DNA of 64,000 nucleotides from JADHMP01 sp016779985 (GCA_016779985.1 JADHMP010000003.1:124001-188000); one strand, 5' to 3'. Positions 7,467-17,465 are shown, numbered from the stretch's first letter. Notes: generated from the letters alone by a model not told the origin. Numbers and translations: made by a program.

Positions 7467-10400
7467 ATGGCATCAAAAAAAACATATTGGAAGCAAGTTG
7501 AGCAGCTCAACCCTGAGAATGTTTCAGTGCAAAAACTTGCTAATGATGAATTTGCATCAAAATTACCTGACGCTTTTTTGAGTGACGAGAACACACTCAA
7601 AGACAGCAGCACCTCTAGAAGAGATTTCCTTAAATATGTTGGATTTAGTACCGCGGCTGCCTCACTTGCAGCTTGTGAGGGACCAGTGATCAAGTCGGTT
7701 CCCTATGTTGTTCAACCCGAACAGATTCGTCCTGGTGTGGCTAATTATTATGCCACTGCTATTGCTGATGGTTTTGATTTTGCTAGTATCTTAATTAAAA
7801 CCAGAGAAGGCCGGCCAATAAAGGTAGAAAATAACCCTGAGGCCTCTATGTTAGGTGGAGCCAATGCTCGGGTGCACGCTTCAGTATTATCCTTGTATGA
7901 TATTAATAGATTGCAAGGGCCAAAAGCAAATGGTGAAGACGTTTCTTGGGTAAATCTTAATCTTCAGGTAGGAGCAAGGTTAAAAGCATTAAATGCTTCT
8001 GGAAAGGAAGTAGCTTTAATCACTCAAACCTTTAGTAGTCCTACCACAGAAAAAATCATCGCTGATTTTAAGACAAAATACCCCAATGTCAAGCATGTTT
8101 ACTTTGACACAGTAGCTTCGGCAGATGCTGTAGATGCTTTTGAGGCTACCTATGGGGAACGAGGTTTGGCCGATTATGATTTTTCAAAAGCGGCAGCAAT
8201 TGTTTCAATAGGTGCAGATTTCTTAGGCGATTGGCAAGGAGGCGGTTTTGACAGCGGCTATTCAAAAGTGCGTATACCACATAAAGGTCATGGTAAAGCC
8301 AAAATGGTTCAGCATTTTCAGTTTGAAGCCAACATGAGCCTTAGTGGTGCAGCGGCTGATTTTCGTCTTCCTACCACACCCGCTGTTCAAAAAAATATAC
8401 TAGCGCACCTATATGCTAAATTAACTGGAACTGCTATTTCAGGTTCACTTTCTGAGGTACACGAAAAAATGTTAGACAAAGCAATAGAGGCTTTGAAAGC
8501 TGCTGGGAAAAAAGCGGTAGTTATCTCAGGGATTCAAGACGTGGGAGCTCAAAAGTTAATTTTAGCAATAAACCAATTATTGGAAAGCGAAGTGATTGAT
8601 GTGCTCTCACCTCGACTGATTCGAAAAGAAAATGGCACTGAACTAGTACCTGTAATAAACGGCATCAAAGACGGAAGCCTAGGCGGTGTAATTTTTGCTG
8701 GAATCAACCCGGTTTATAGTATGCCAGATGGCCAAGAGGTTGCTGAGGGCATAAAAAAATTGGATTTATCAGTATCCTTTTCAATGAAGGAAGATGAAAC
8801 CGCAGCTGTTTGTCAGTATGTTGCAGCAACACCTCATTATTTGGAGGGCTGGGGAGACTATGAATTTAAACGTGGCCACTATGCATTGGCGCAACCTACC
8901 ATCAGACCTTTATTTGATACTCTTCAATTTCAAGATGCTTTATTACAATGGTCTGAGAGTAAAATCAATTTTCATGAAACCATTCAAAAGCATTGGAATG
9001 AAAACATCCTAGAAGGAAAAAATTGGAGTTCAGTGTTGCATGATGGTTATTTTAGTGTCCCTCAAAATACTGAAGTTGAGAAGACTCTGCCTGATTTAGC
9101 TGAAGAAATGAATTCTCTTGCTTCAGCCTCTGCAAGTGGACTCGAGTTAGTACTATATACAAAAACAGGTATGGGTGATGGTAATCAAGCGAACAACCCT
9201 TGGTTACAAGAATTTCCAGACCCTATTTCAAGAGTGAGTTGGGATAATTACCTTACTGTATCTGCTCTTGACGCAAAGAAAATAGGCTTAAAGAATGTAA
9301 ATGTCGCCAATGGTGCTCTCAATGGAAGTTATGCTAATGTAACCGTTGGAGAAAAAACCTTAAAAGTTCCCGTTCTTATTCAACCCGGACAAGCCATCGG
9401 TTCTGTTGGCCTCGCTTTGGGATATGGAGAGCGGCTTGGTTTACAAGAAGAAATGCAAGTAGGAGTAAACGCCTACCTCTTTTATAACAAAGCTAAAAAA
9501 GTTCAAGAAGTTTCAATTACAGCAGCCGAAGGGTATCATGAGTTTGCTTGTGTTCAATTGCACAACACTCTCATGGGAAGAGATATTGTAAAAGAAACAA
9601 CACTTGAAATATTCAATACAAAAGATAAAGAATATTGGAATCCTATTCCAAAGGTTTCCAAAAACCATATTGAAACAGCAGTTACTTCTCCAGAAGTTGA
9701 TATTTGGGAATCTTTTGATCGATCAATCGGGCATCACTTCAATTTATCGATTGATTTAAATGCTTGCACCGGGTGTGGAGCCTGTGTAATAGCCTGTCAC
9801 TCTGAAAACAATGTTCCTGTCGTTGGAAAACGAGAAATTAGGAAATCTAGGGATATGCATTGGTTGCGAATTGATCGCTATTATTCATCCGAAACAACTT
9901 TTGAAGGGGATGCTGAAACAGTAGATAATATTTCAGGATTAACAGATTCTTTAACTACGTTCGGGGAAATGGAACAGGCCTCAGAAAATCCTCAAGTAAC
10001 TTTTCAGCCAGTTATGTGTCAACATTGTAATCATGCCCCCTGTGAAACAGTTTGCCCTGTTGCGGCCTCTTCTCATGGAAGGCAAGGGCAAAATCATATG
10101 GCTTATAACAGATGTGTGGGAACTCGCTATTGCGCCAATAACTGTCCTTATAAAGTGCGTCGTTTCAATTGGTTCTTATACAATAAAAATGATGAATTTG
10201 ATTATCATATGAACAATGATTTAGGCCGTATGGTTCTAAACCCTGATGTGGTAGTTCGCTCTCGAGGAGTTATGGAAAAATGCTCCATGTGTATTCAAAA
10301 AACACAAAAAACAATATTAGACGCAAAACTTGAAGGAAGACCAATAAAAGATGGCGAGTTTCAAACAGCTTGTTCATCAGCCTGTAGCAATGGTGCAATG

Positions 10401-10532
10401 GTATTTGGAGATATTAATGATAAGGAGAGTCAGGTGGCAAAATTGAAAGAAAATGATCGAATGTATCATCTTCTTGAAAGCGTTGGGACAAAGCCTAACG
10501 TGATGTATCAAACCAAAGTGAGAAACGTATAA
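7467..10532 (+). CDS. actB: Alternative Complex III subunit ActB, iron-sulfur/molybdopterin-fold protein
   Basis: I chose the ATG at 7467 (MASKKTYWKQ, 1021 residues) because homologues start this way; an in-frame ATG at 7416 would overlap actA by 32 bases. A twin-arginine signal (SRRDFLKYVG, about residue 50) sits after an unusual N-terminal extension, as in this family. The middle (about 80-720) has the molybdopterin oxidoreductase fold, which in ACIII carries no cofactor. The C-terminal ferredoxin part has cysteine clusters CTGCGACVIAC (about 767), CQHCNHAPC (850), CVGTRYCANNCP (881), CSMC (938) and CSSAC (967), consistent with three 4Fe-4S and one 3Fe-4S centres. It carries electrons on the periplasmic face towards the ActA/ActE haems. 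Confidence 0.94.
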   Translation: MASKKTYWKQVEQLNPENVSVQKLANDEFASKLPDAFLSDENTLKDSSTSRRDFLKYVGFSTAAASLAACEGPVIKSVPYVVQPEQIRPGVANYYATAIADGFDFASILIKTREGRPIKVENNPEASMLGGANARVHASVLSLYDINRLQGPKANGEDVSWVNLNLQVGARLKALNASGKEVALITQTFSSPTTEKIIADFKTKYPNVKHVYFDTVASADAVDAFEATYGERGLADYDFSKAAAIVSIGADFLGDWQGGGFDSGYSKVRIPHKGHGKAKMVQHFQFEANMSLSGAAADFRLPTTPAVQKNILAHLYAKLTGTAISGSLSEVHEKMLDKAIEALKAAGKKAVVISGIQDVGAQKLILAINQLLESEVIDVLSPRLIRKENGTELVPVINGIKDGSLGGVIFAGINPVYSMPDGQEVAEGIKKLDLSVSFSMKEDETAAVCQYVAATPHYLEGWGDYEFKRGHYALAQPTIRPLFDTLQFQDALLQWSESKINFHETIQKHWNENILEGKNWSSVLHDGYFSVPQNTEVEKTLPDLAEEMNSLASASASGLELVLYTKTGMGDGNQANNPWLQEFPDPISRVSWDNYLTVSALDAKKIGLKNVNVANGALNGSYANVTVGEKTLKVPVLIQPGQAIGSVGLALGYGERLGLQEEMQVGVNAYLFYNKAKKVQEVSITAAEGYHEFACVQLHNTLMGRDIVKETTLEIFNTKDKEYWNPIPKVSKNHIETAVTSPEVDIWESFDRSIGHHFNLSIDLNACTGCGACVIACHSENNVPVVGKREIRKSRDMHWLRIDRYYSSETTFEGDAETVDNISGLTDSLTTFGEMEQASENPQVTFQPVMCQHCNHAPCETVCPVAASSHGRQGQNHMAYNRCVGTRYCANNCPYKVRRFNWFLYNKNDEFDYHMNNDLGRMVLNPDVVVRSRGVMEKCSMCIQKTQKTILDAKLEGRPIKDGEFQTACSSACSNGAMVFGDINDKESQVAKLKENDRMYHLLESVGTKPNVMYQTKVRNV

Positions 10533-10555
10533 ACATATAATTTAGAGATTCATTT

Positions 10556-11944
10556 ATGGCCTCACATTATGAAGCACCAATCCGGAAACCACTCGTAACA
10601 GGAGATAAAACTTATCATGACGTTACGGTTGATGTAGCTGCCCCTATTGAAGGGAGGGCCAACCGTCAGTGGTGGATCGTTTTTGGTATTGCCCTAACCG
10701 CTCTTTTTTGGGGGGTGGGCTGTATAATATATACAATATCTACTGGAATCGGCACATGGGGATTGAACAAGACTGTAGGCTGGGCGTGGGACATCACCAA
10801 TTTTGTTTGGTGGGTAGGAATAGGGCATGCCGGAACACTAATTTCTGCGGTCCTCCTTTTGTTCAGACAAAAATGGCGTATGGCTATTAATAGATCAGCA
10901 GAGGCAATGACCATTTTCTCCGTAATTCAGGCGGGGTTATTTCCTATTATTCACATGGGTCGCCCTTGGTTAGCGTATTGGGTGCTACCAATTCCGAATA
11001 CCTTTGGTTCCCTTTGGGTGAATTTTAATTCGCCCTTATTGTGGGATGTTTTTGCTATTTCAACTTATCTATCTGTTTCACTAGTCTTTTGGTGGACTGG
11101 ATTGCTTCCAGATTTTGCCATGATTCGAGATCGAGCCATTTTACCTTTTCAAAAGAAAATATACAGTTTACTGAGTTTCGGGTGGAGTGGACGAGCCAAA
11201 GATTGGCAACGCTTTGAAGAAGTTTCTTTGGTGTTGGCAGGATTAGCTACTCCTCTAGTATTGTCTGTTCATACTATTGTATCATTTGACTTTGCCACCT
11301 CTGTTATTCCAGGATGGCATACTACTATCTTCCCACCCTATTTTGTTGCAGGGGCTATTTTTTCAGGTTTTGCCATGGTGAATACGCTCCTCATAATAAT
11401 GCGAAAAGTATCTCATTTAGAAAACTACATCACCGTTCAGCATATTGAATTGATGAACATTGTTATTATGATAACCGGTTCTATTGTGGGTGTGGCCTAT
11501 ATCACCGAATTATTTATTGCTTGGTATTCAGGGGTGGAATATGAGCAATATGCGTTCCTCAATCGTGCCACAGGGCCTTATTGGTGGGCTTATTGGTCAA
11601 TGATGACTTGCAATGTATTTTCACCTCAATTTATGTGGTTTAAAAAATTGAGAACAAGCATTATGTTCTCTTTCATCATTTCTATAGTGGTAAATATTGG
11701 AATGTGGTTTGAACGTTTTGTGATTATCGTGACCTCCCTACATAGAGACTATTTGCCCTCCTCATGGACAATGTTTTCACCGACGTTTGTTGACATCGGT
11801 ATTTTTATAGGAACGATTGGATTTTTCTTTGTGTTGTTTTTATTATACGCTAGGACATTTCCAGTGATCGCACAAGCAGAGGTCAAGACTATTTTGAAAG
11901 CTTCTGGAGAAAAATATAAAAAAATAAGAGACGCTAATGAGTAA
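10556..11944 (+). CDS. actC: Alternative Complex III membrane subunit ActC (NrfD family)
   Basis: A 462-residue polytopic protein of the NrfD/PsrC family with about ten membrane segments between residues 38 and 445, rich in Trp and aromatic residues (for example HMGRPWLAYWVLP). In ACIII this subunit forms a quinol-binding membrane core together with ActF and contacts the iron-sulfur subunit ActB. It follows actB by 23 bases and its end overlaps actD by eight bases, which indicates translational coupling. Length and topology are normal for flavobacterial ActC. Confidence 0.94.
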   Translation: MASHYEAPIRKPLVTGDKTYHDVTVDVAAPIEGRANRQWWIVFGIALTALFWGVGCIIYTISTGIGTWGLNKTVGWAWDITNFVWWVGIGHAGTLISAVLLLFRQKWRMAINRSAEAMTIFSVIQAGLFPIIHMGRPWLAYWVLPIPNTFGSLWVNFNSPLLWDVFAISTYLSVSLVFWWTGLLPDFAMIRDRAILPFQKKIYSLLSFGWSGRAKDWQRFEEVSLVLAGLATPLVLSVHTIVSFDFATSVIPGWHTTIFPPYFVAGAIFSGFAMVNTLLIIMRKVSHLENYITVQHIELMNIVIMITGSIVGVAYITELFIAWYSGVEYEQYAFLNRATGPYWWAYWSMMTCNVFSPQFMWFKKLRTSIMFSFIISIVVNIGMWFERFVIIVTSLHRDYLPSSWTMFSPTFVDIGIFIGTIGFFFVLFLLYARTFPVIAQAEVKTILKASGEKYKKIRDANE

Positions 11945-12464
11945 TCAAGTAATTCATGCGCTTTATGATGACGACGATGTGCTTTTAAAAGCAGTAAAAG
12001 ACATTCGATCAGAAAAGCATCATATCGAAGAAGTTTACACTCCTTTTCCAGTCCATGGGCTAGATAAAGCAATGGGTCTTGAGGAAACAAGAATTGCCAT
12101 AATGTCTTTTATATATGGTTGCATAGGGCTTGGTGTGTCTATTGCAATGATGAATTTTATTATGATTGAAGATTGGCCTCAGAACATAGGAGGAAAACCG
12201 AGTTTTTCTTATTTAGAAAACATGCCAGCCTTTGTGCCTATAATGTTTGAAATGACAGTGTTTTTTGCGGCCCACTTGATGGTAATTACCTTCTATTTGA
12301 GAAGTAAACTATGGCCGTTTAAGGAGGCTGAAAATCCCAATCCGTTAACCACAGACGATAAATTTTTGGTTGCCGTGGAGGTGCATGATGATGAAAAAAA
12401 GCTTACCCAGTTTTTACAAAAAACAGGAGCTATTGAAATAACACTAATTGAAAACAAAGCCTAA
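11937..12464 (+). CDS. actD: Alternative Complex III subunit ActD (DUF3341)
   Basis: A 175-residue DUF3341 protein. A soluble N-terminal alpha/beta part begins with the typical VIHALYDDDDVLLKAVKDI and contains PFPVHGLDKAMGL. Two membrane helices follow (about 55-80 and 99-122), and the protein ends in a cytoplasmic tail (FLVAVEVHDDEKKL). ActD is a structural membrane subunit of ACIII without cofactors. It overlaps actC by eight bases, and its stop codon is directly followed by the actE ATG. Confidence 0.93.
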   Translation: MSNQVIHALYDDDDVLLKAVKDIRSEKHHIEEVYTPFPVHGLDKAMGLEETRIAIMSFIYGCIGLGVSIAMMNFIMIEDWPQNIGGKPSFSYLENMPAFVPIMFEMTVFFAAHLMVITFYLRSKLWPFKEAENPNPLTTDDKFLVAVEVHDDEKKLTQFLQKTGAIEITLIENKA

Positions 12465-13013
12465 ATGAAACGATACGGTTATCTTTTCGCCCTAGTACTT
12501 ATAGTAAGCTTACAGGCCTGTTTTGATCCTGCTAAGCCCAATTATCAATATTTCCCTAATATGTATGAACCTGTAGGGTATGAGACTTATGCAGACACTG
12601 ATGCTTTCGCCAACGGTATTGAAGCACAAGTCCCTGTAGAAGGAACGGTCAACAGAGGATGGGAACCCTATGATTTTCCAGATACAAATGAGGGCTACGA
12701 GGCAGCCAAAGCGGAGCTTTTGTCTCCCATAGAAATTTCTGACATGCATAAAGCAGCAGGAAAAGAGTTGTATGGTGTTTATTGTGCTGTATGCCACGGT
12801 AGCAAAGGAGACGGTCAAGGTATTTTGATGAAGCGTGAGAAATTCTTAGGAATCCCTAGTTATGCGGATCGCGACATTACCCCAGGTAGTATCTATCACG
12901 TTCTTATGTATGGAAAAAACGCTATGGGGTCACATGCGGGTCAAGTAAATGCCACAGAACGTTGGCAGATTGCTCAGCACGTTATGGAACTTAGAACGAA
13001 ATTAATTCAATAA
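12465..13013 (+). CDS. actE: Alternative Complex III subunit ActE, monohaem cytochrome c lipoprotein
   Basis: A 182-residue lipoprotein with the lipobox LQAC at residues 16-19 and one haem c motif (CAVCH in GVYCAVCHGSKGDGQG, about residue 107). A methionine in KNAMGSHAGQ (about 150) is the probable distal haem ligand. In the Flavobacterium ACIII-oxidase supercomplex the Act cytochromes deliver electrons towards the oxidase. The gene starts at the base after the actD stop. The conserved N-terminal stretch NYQYFPNMYEPVGYETY is characteristic of the family. Confidence 0.93.
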   Translation: MKRYGYLFALVLIVSLQACFDPAKPNYQYFPNMYEPVGYETYADTDAFANGIEAQVPVEGTVNRGWEPYDFPDTNEGYEAAKAELLSPIEISDMHKAAGKELYGVYCAVCHGSKGDGQGILMKREKFLGIPSYADRDITPGSIYHVLMYGKNAMGSHAGQVNATERWQIAQHVMELRTKLIQ

Positions 13014-13025
13014 TTGCGCAAAACT

Positions 13026-14417
13026 ATGCACTATACCCTTCCTAATAAATTAAAATTATTTGCCATTGTTCTCATGGGAATTGGTTTTTTAGGCCTTCTT
13101 TTGGGATTTTTATCAGTGCCTACAACTGTAGAAGAAGCCAAAGCAATGGTGACTACAGAACACCATGGAGAAGGGCATGGAACAGAAATGAATCATGCAC
13201 AAGGATCAACCCACACCGATTCTGATGAAGCAATGGGCTATGAGGCATCCCATGCAGAAAGCCATCATGGTGAGAGTGCTGGTCATGAAGAAACGAACCA
13301 TGATGATGGACACGGAGAGCATCTTTTGCATCAACTACAAAATAAACCCTGGGCAGCTCTATACGTAGCGGCTTTGTTTTTCTTTATTATTTCACTTGGC
13401 GTTTTGGCATTTTATGGAATTCAAAGAGCCGCACAAGCAGGCTGGTCTATCGTCTTATTTCGCGTGATGGAAGCAATAACAGCCTACCTATTGCCAGGGG
13501 GTATCATTGTAATTGTTATTCTAGCCCTTTCAGGGATGCATTTGAATCATCTATTCATTTGGATGGATCCAGAGGTAGTAGCTCATGATGAAATTATAAA
13601 AAATAAAGTAGGCTTTTTAAATGTTCCTTTCTTTATGATAAGAGCGATTTTCTTTTTATCTGGTTGGACTTTATATCGGTTTTTCTCAAGAAAATTTTCA
13701 CTTGCACAAGATGCAGCGCCCAAAGGAGATATTTCTAACCATAAAAAAAACTTTAGAATTTCTGCTGCCTTTTTAGTTTTTTATATTGTCACAGAATCAA
13801 TTATGTCTTGGGATTGGATAATGTCTATAGACCCACATTGGTTCAGCACGCTTTTTGGATGGTATGTCTTTGCCAGCATGTTTGTCACTGGTGTTACTGT
13901 CATAGCCTTAATCACAATATATCTTAAAAACCAAGGCTATTTAGAATTTGTGAATGACAGCCACATACATGATTTAGGAAAGTTTATGTTTGCCATCAGT
14001 ATTTTTTGGACCTATCTCTGGTTTTCCCAATTTATGTTGATTTGGTATTCCAACATTCCAGAAGAAGTCACCTATTTTATAACTCGGATGGAAGATTATT
14101 CACTTCCCTTTTTCGGAATGTTAGTTATGAATTTTATTTTTCCTCTTTTAATCTTGATGAACAGTGATTATAAAAGAGCTAATTATATTATTGTGATGGC
14201 TGGGATAGTGATTGTGTTAGGACATTATTTAGACGTATATAATATGATTATGCCCTCAGCAGTTGGCAAACAATGGTTTATTGGAGTGAGCGAAATAGGA
14301 GGCTTTTTATTTTTCCTAGGCTTGTTCTTGTTTATTGTATTTAAAGCACTAACGAAAGCTCCTCTCTTAGCAAAAGGAGATCCCTATTTAGGGGAGAGTG
14401 AACGCTTTCATTATTAA
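13026..14417 (+). CDS. actF: Alternative Complex III membrane subunit ActF
   Basis: A 463-residue polytopic NrfD-like protein, the second membrane core subunit of ACIII. I chose the ATG at 13026 (MHYTLPNKLKLFAIV), matching the family N-terminus; a TTG at 13014 directly after the actE stop is possible but less likely. After the first membrane helix there is a periplasmic loop (about residues 40-105) packed with His, Glu and Gly (HHGEGHGTEM, HAESHHGESAGHEETNHDDG), with about 17 histidines. About nine more membrane segments follow, including ESIMSWDWIMSIDPHWFST. The His-rich loop could bind metal ions such as Cu or Zn (inference). Confidence 0.92.
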   Translation: MHYTLPNKLKLFAIVLMGIGFLGLLLGFLSVPTTVEEAKAMVTTEHHGEGHGTEMNHAQGSTHTDSDEAMGYEASHAESHHGESAGHEETNHDDGHGEHLLHQLQNKPWAALYVAALFFFIISLGVLAFYGIQRAAQAGWSIVLFRVMEAITAYLLPGGIIVIVILALSGMHLNHLFIWMDPEVVAHDEIIKNKVGFLNVPFFMIRAIFFLSGWTLYRFFSRKFSLAQDAAPKGDISNHKKNFRISAAFLVFYIVTESIMSWDWIMSIDPHWFSTLFGWYVFASMFVTGVTVIALITIYLKNQGYLEFVNDSHIHDLGKFMFAISIFWTYLWFSQFMLIWYSNIPEEVTYFITRMEDYSLPFFGMLVMNFIFPLLILMNSDYKRANYIIVMAGIVIVLGHYLDVYNMIMPSAVGKQWFIGVSEIGGFLFFLGLFLFIVFKALTKAPLLAKGDPYLGESERFHY

Positions 14418-14435
14418 TAAAAAATTAAAGAATAG

Positions 14436-15500
14436 ATGACAATCATTTTGACACTTACCATTCTTGTTTTAGTTGCAATTGGCTTGTGGCAAATCACAAA
14501 AATCTTTGAACTTTCTCAGACAAAGCGTGAAAATACACAAGTAGCTAACGACAATGACAACAATTGGAACGGAAAGCTTCTCTTTGCTTTCTTACTTTTT
14601 ATCTATTTAATCACAATTTATTCCTTTTGGGCCTATGGCGATGTGCTCCTCCCAAAGGCCGCCTCTGAGCACGGTTCAGACTATGACAGCCTGCTGTGGA
14701 TCTCTTTTGCTATTATCTTTTTTGTACAAACCATAACACAAGCTCTCTTACATTATTTTGGCTATAAATATAGAGGCAAGAAAGGCAAGAAAGCCTTATT
14801 CTATTCAGACAATGACAGGTTGGAATTTTTATGGACGATCATTCCAGTAATTGCCTTAGCAGGATTAATACTCTATGGGCTCTACACTTGGACAAATATT
14901 ATGACAGTAGAAGAAAATGATGAAGCGCTAATTGTAGAATTATATGCCCAGCAATTCAACTGGAAAGCACGCTATGCTGGAGAAGACGGTGTATTGGGAG
15001 ATGCAAATGTTCGGTTCTTACAAGATTTTGATGGGCGCAACCTTGTAGGTATTGATGCCACTGACCCCAACGGCTTTGATGATGTGGTTGTTCAAGAATT
15101 GCATCTGCCTGTGGGAAGAAAAATCATTTTCAAAATGCGTTCGCAAGATGTATTGCATTCAGCTTATATGCCCCACTTTAGAGCACAAATGAATTGTGTT
15201 CCTGGAATGATCACAGAATTTGCATTCACACCTACCATGACCACTACGCAAATGCGAAATGACCCCGACATGATTGACAAAGTAAAAAAGATCAATAAAA
15301 TTCGTTATGACAAAAGTCAAGTGCTAATTGCAAACGGAGAAGAGGCTTTAGAGCCCTATGAATTTGATTATTTGTTACTTTGCAATAAAATTTGTGGAGC
15401 TTCTCACTATAATATGCAGATGAAAATTATAGTAGAATCTCCAGAGGAGTATGAAAAATGGATGGAAGAACAACAAACTTTCGCAGAAGTAATTCAATAA
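14436..15500 (+). CDS. coxB: Cytochrome c oxidase subunit II
   Basis: A 354-residue subunit II. Hydrophobic segments lie at about 2-21, 50-70, 86-108 and 131-152, then a periplasmic cupredoxin domain. CuA ligands are visible: His in DVLHSAYMPHF, and CxxxCxxxHxxM in CNKICGASHYNM. The position normally held by the Glu of CSEIC is Lys here. There is no fused C-terminal cytochrome c domain, consistent with haem delivery by the Act complex. It is 18 bases after actF and 20 before cox1, with no terminator between, so it belongs to the act operon. Confidence 0.95.
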   Translation: MTIILTLTILVLVAIGLWQITKIFELSQTKRENTQVANDNDNNWNGKLLFAFLLFIYLITIYSFWAYGDVLLPKAASEHGSDYDSLLWISFAIIFFVQTITQALLHYFGYKYRGKKGKKALFYSDNDRLEFLWTIIPVIALAGLILYGLYTWTNIMTVEENDEALIVELYAQQFNWKARYAGEDGVLGDANVRFLQDFDGRNLVGIDATDPNGFDDVVVQELHLPVGRKIIFKMRSQDVLHSAYMPHFRAQMNCVPGMITEFAFTPTMTTTQMRNDPDMIDKVKKINKIRYDKSQVLIANGEEALEPYEFDYLLLCNKICGASHYNMQMKIIVESPEEYEKWMEEQQTFAEVIQ

Positions 15501-15520
15501 AAATTTAAAAAAAAATAGAT

Positions 15521-17311
15521 ATGTCAACAGTAGCAGCGAAAATACACGAGGAGGATCACGGACATCATCACAAAGAAACTTTTATTACGAAATATGTTTT
15601 TAGTCAAGATCATAAGATGATCTCAAAACAATATCTCATCACGGGATTGTTTATGGGTATCATTGGTATTGCTATGTCTTTACTATTTCGTTTACAATTA
15701 GCCTGGCCAGAACAACCCTTTGGCGTTTTTGAGGTTTTATTAGGTAAATGGGCTCCAGACGGGGTTATGGATCCAAATGTATATTTAGCCTTAGTCACTA
15801 TTCACGGAACCATTATGGTTTTTTTCGTGCTCACAGCTGGTCTGAGTGGAACTTTCAGTAACCTTTTAATTCCATTGCAAATTGGGGCACGTGATATGGC
15901 CTCTGGTCTGTTAAACATGATTTCTTTCTGGTTATTTTTTCTTTCCAGTGTCATTATGGTCATCTCCCTATTTGTTGAAGCAGGCCCTGCAGCAGCAGGT
16001 TGGACTATCTACCCACCGTTGAGTGCGCTTCCTCAAGCACAACCCGGTTCTGGTTTAGGAATGACACTATGGTTGGTGTCTATGGCAATTTTTATTGCCT
16101 CCTCGCTTCTAGGATCATTAAATTATATTGTAACTGTAATAAACCTGAGAACAAAAGGGATGAGCATGACGCGTCTGCCACTCACCATTTGGGCATTTTT
16201 CGTTACGGCCATTATTGGAGTTGTTTCTTTCCCAGTATTACTTTCTGCTGCCTTGCTCCTCATTATGGATCGAAGTTTTGGAACCTCATTTTTTCTTTCA
16301 GACATTTTCATTCAGGGAGAAGTACTACATTATCAAGGAGGGTCACCCGTATTGTACGAACACCTTTTTTGGTTCTTAGGGCACCCAGAGGTGTATATCG
16401 TATTGTTACCGGCTCTAGGTATAACCTCAGAAATTATTGCAACCAATGCTAGAAAACCCATCTTTGGCTATCGTGCCATGGTAGCTTCTATTTTAGCTAT
16501 AGCCTTCTTATCAACTATTGTTTGGGGGCACCACATGTTTATTTCAGGAATGAATCCTTTCTTGGGTTCGGTCTTTACTTTCACCACCTTATTGATTGCA
16601 ATTCCTTCAGCTGTAAAAGCCTTTAATTATATCACAACCCTTTGGAAAGGAAATCTACAACTCAATCCAGCAATGCTGTTTTCCATCGGTTTGGTCTCAA
16701 CATTTATTACAGGTGGACTGACTGGAATTATTTTAGGAGATAGTACTCTAGACATTAATGTTCATGACACTTATTTTGTGGTTGCACATTTCCATTTGGT
16801 GATGGGAATTTCTGCACTCTATGGTTTATTTGCTGGCGTTTATCATTGGTTCCCTAAAATGTTTGGACGAATGATGAATAAAAATTTAGGCTACGTACAC
16901 TTTTGGGTCACAGCAGTTTGTGCTTATGGGGTCTTTTTCCCTATGCACTTTATCGGGATGGCAGGTCTTCCTAGAAGATATTATACCAACACAGCTTTTC
17001 CCTATTTTGATGATTTAGCAGACATCAATGTGCTAATCACTGTATTTGCCCTTGTTGCCGGAGCAGCTCAGATTGTGTTTCTCTATAACTTCATTCACAG
17101 TATGTTCTATGGCAAACCAACAGAACAAAACCCATGGCGATCAAATACGTTGGAGTGGACTGCTCCTATAGCGCATTTTCACGGCAATTGGGAAGGTGAA
17201 ATTCCACATGTTCATCGATGGGCTTATGACTACTCTAAACCTGGCCAGGAAGAAGATTTCGTACCCCAACACATCCCCCTAAAAGAAGGCGAGGAAGAAC
17301 TGCAGCATTAA
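15521..17311 (+). CDS. coxA: Cytochrome c oxidase subunit I
   Basis: A 596-residue haem-copper oxidase catalytic subunit with about twelve membrane helices. Ligand motifs seen: HGTIMVF (haem a, about 94), HPEVY with the cross-linked His-Tyr pair (about 288), HHMF (CuB, about 337), and HFHLVMG (haem a3/a, about 423). HPEVY with the Tyr in place indicates an A-type proton-pumping oxidase. It reduces O2 to water with electrons from the CuA centre of subunit II. It is the last gene before a strong terminator at 17334-17366. Subunits III and IV are about 34 kb downstream. Confidence 0.96.
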   Translation: MSTVAAKIHEEDHGHHHKETFITKYVFSQDHKMISKQYLITGLFMGIIGIAMSLLFRLQLAWPEQPFGVFEVLLGKWAPDGVMDPNVYLALVTIHGTIMVFFVLTAGLSGTFSNLLIPLQIGARDMASGLLNMISFWLFFLSSVIMVISLFVEAGPAAAGWTIYPPLSALPQAQPGSGLGMTLWLVSMAIFIASSLLGSLNYIVTVINLRTKGMSMTRLPLTIWAFFVTAIIGVVSFPVLLSAALLLIMDRSFGTSFFLSDIFIQGEVLHYQGGSPVLYEHLFWFLGHPEVYIVLLPALGITSEIIATNARKPIFGYRAMVASILAIAFLSTIVWGHHMFISGMNPFLGSVFTFTTLLIAIPSAVKAFNYITTLWKGNLQLNPAMLFSIGLVSTFITGGLTGIILGDSTLDINVHDTYFVVAHFHLVMGISALYGLFAGVYHWFPKMFGRMMNKNLGYVHFWVTAVCAYGVFFPMHFIGMAGLPRRYYTNTAFPYFDDLADINVLITVFALVAGAAQIVFLYNFIHSMFYGKPTEQNPWRSNTLEWTAPIAHFHGNWEGEIPHVHRWAYDYSKPGQEEDFVPQHIPLKEGEEELQH

Positions 17312-17333
17312 CTCTTACAATTCAATCAAATTG

Positions 17334-17366
17334 AACCTCCGAACTCAAAAGCTTGGAGGTTTTTTT
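17334..17366 (+). terminator. Rho-independent terminator of the act-cox operon
   Basis: AACCTCC (17334-17340) pairs perfectly with GGAGGTT (17355-17361) around a 14-base loop, followed by a T-run to 17366. It lies 22 bases after the cox1 stop and closes an operon of about 11.2 kb. Confidence 0.85.
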
Positions 17367-17457
17367 AGTACATATTATTGCTTTCTAAAAGTTAGCCTTG
17401 AGATTCACGATAGAGGGGCTAACAGCAAACGATGCAATTAATTTGTTTGGAATGAAG

Positions 17458-17465
17458 TATATTTG
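17458..17465 (+). promoter_or_regulatory. Candidate -7 promoter element for ruvB-queG
   Basis: TATATTTG is a full TAnnTTTG match that ends only five bases before the ruvB ATG at 17471. If used, the transcript would begin at or very near the start codon (leaderless). No TTG lies 17-23 bases upstream. Confidence 0.4.
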
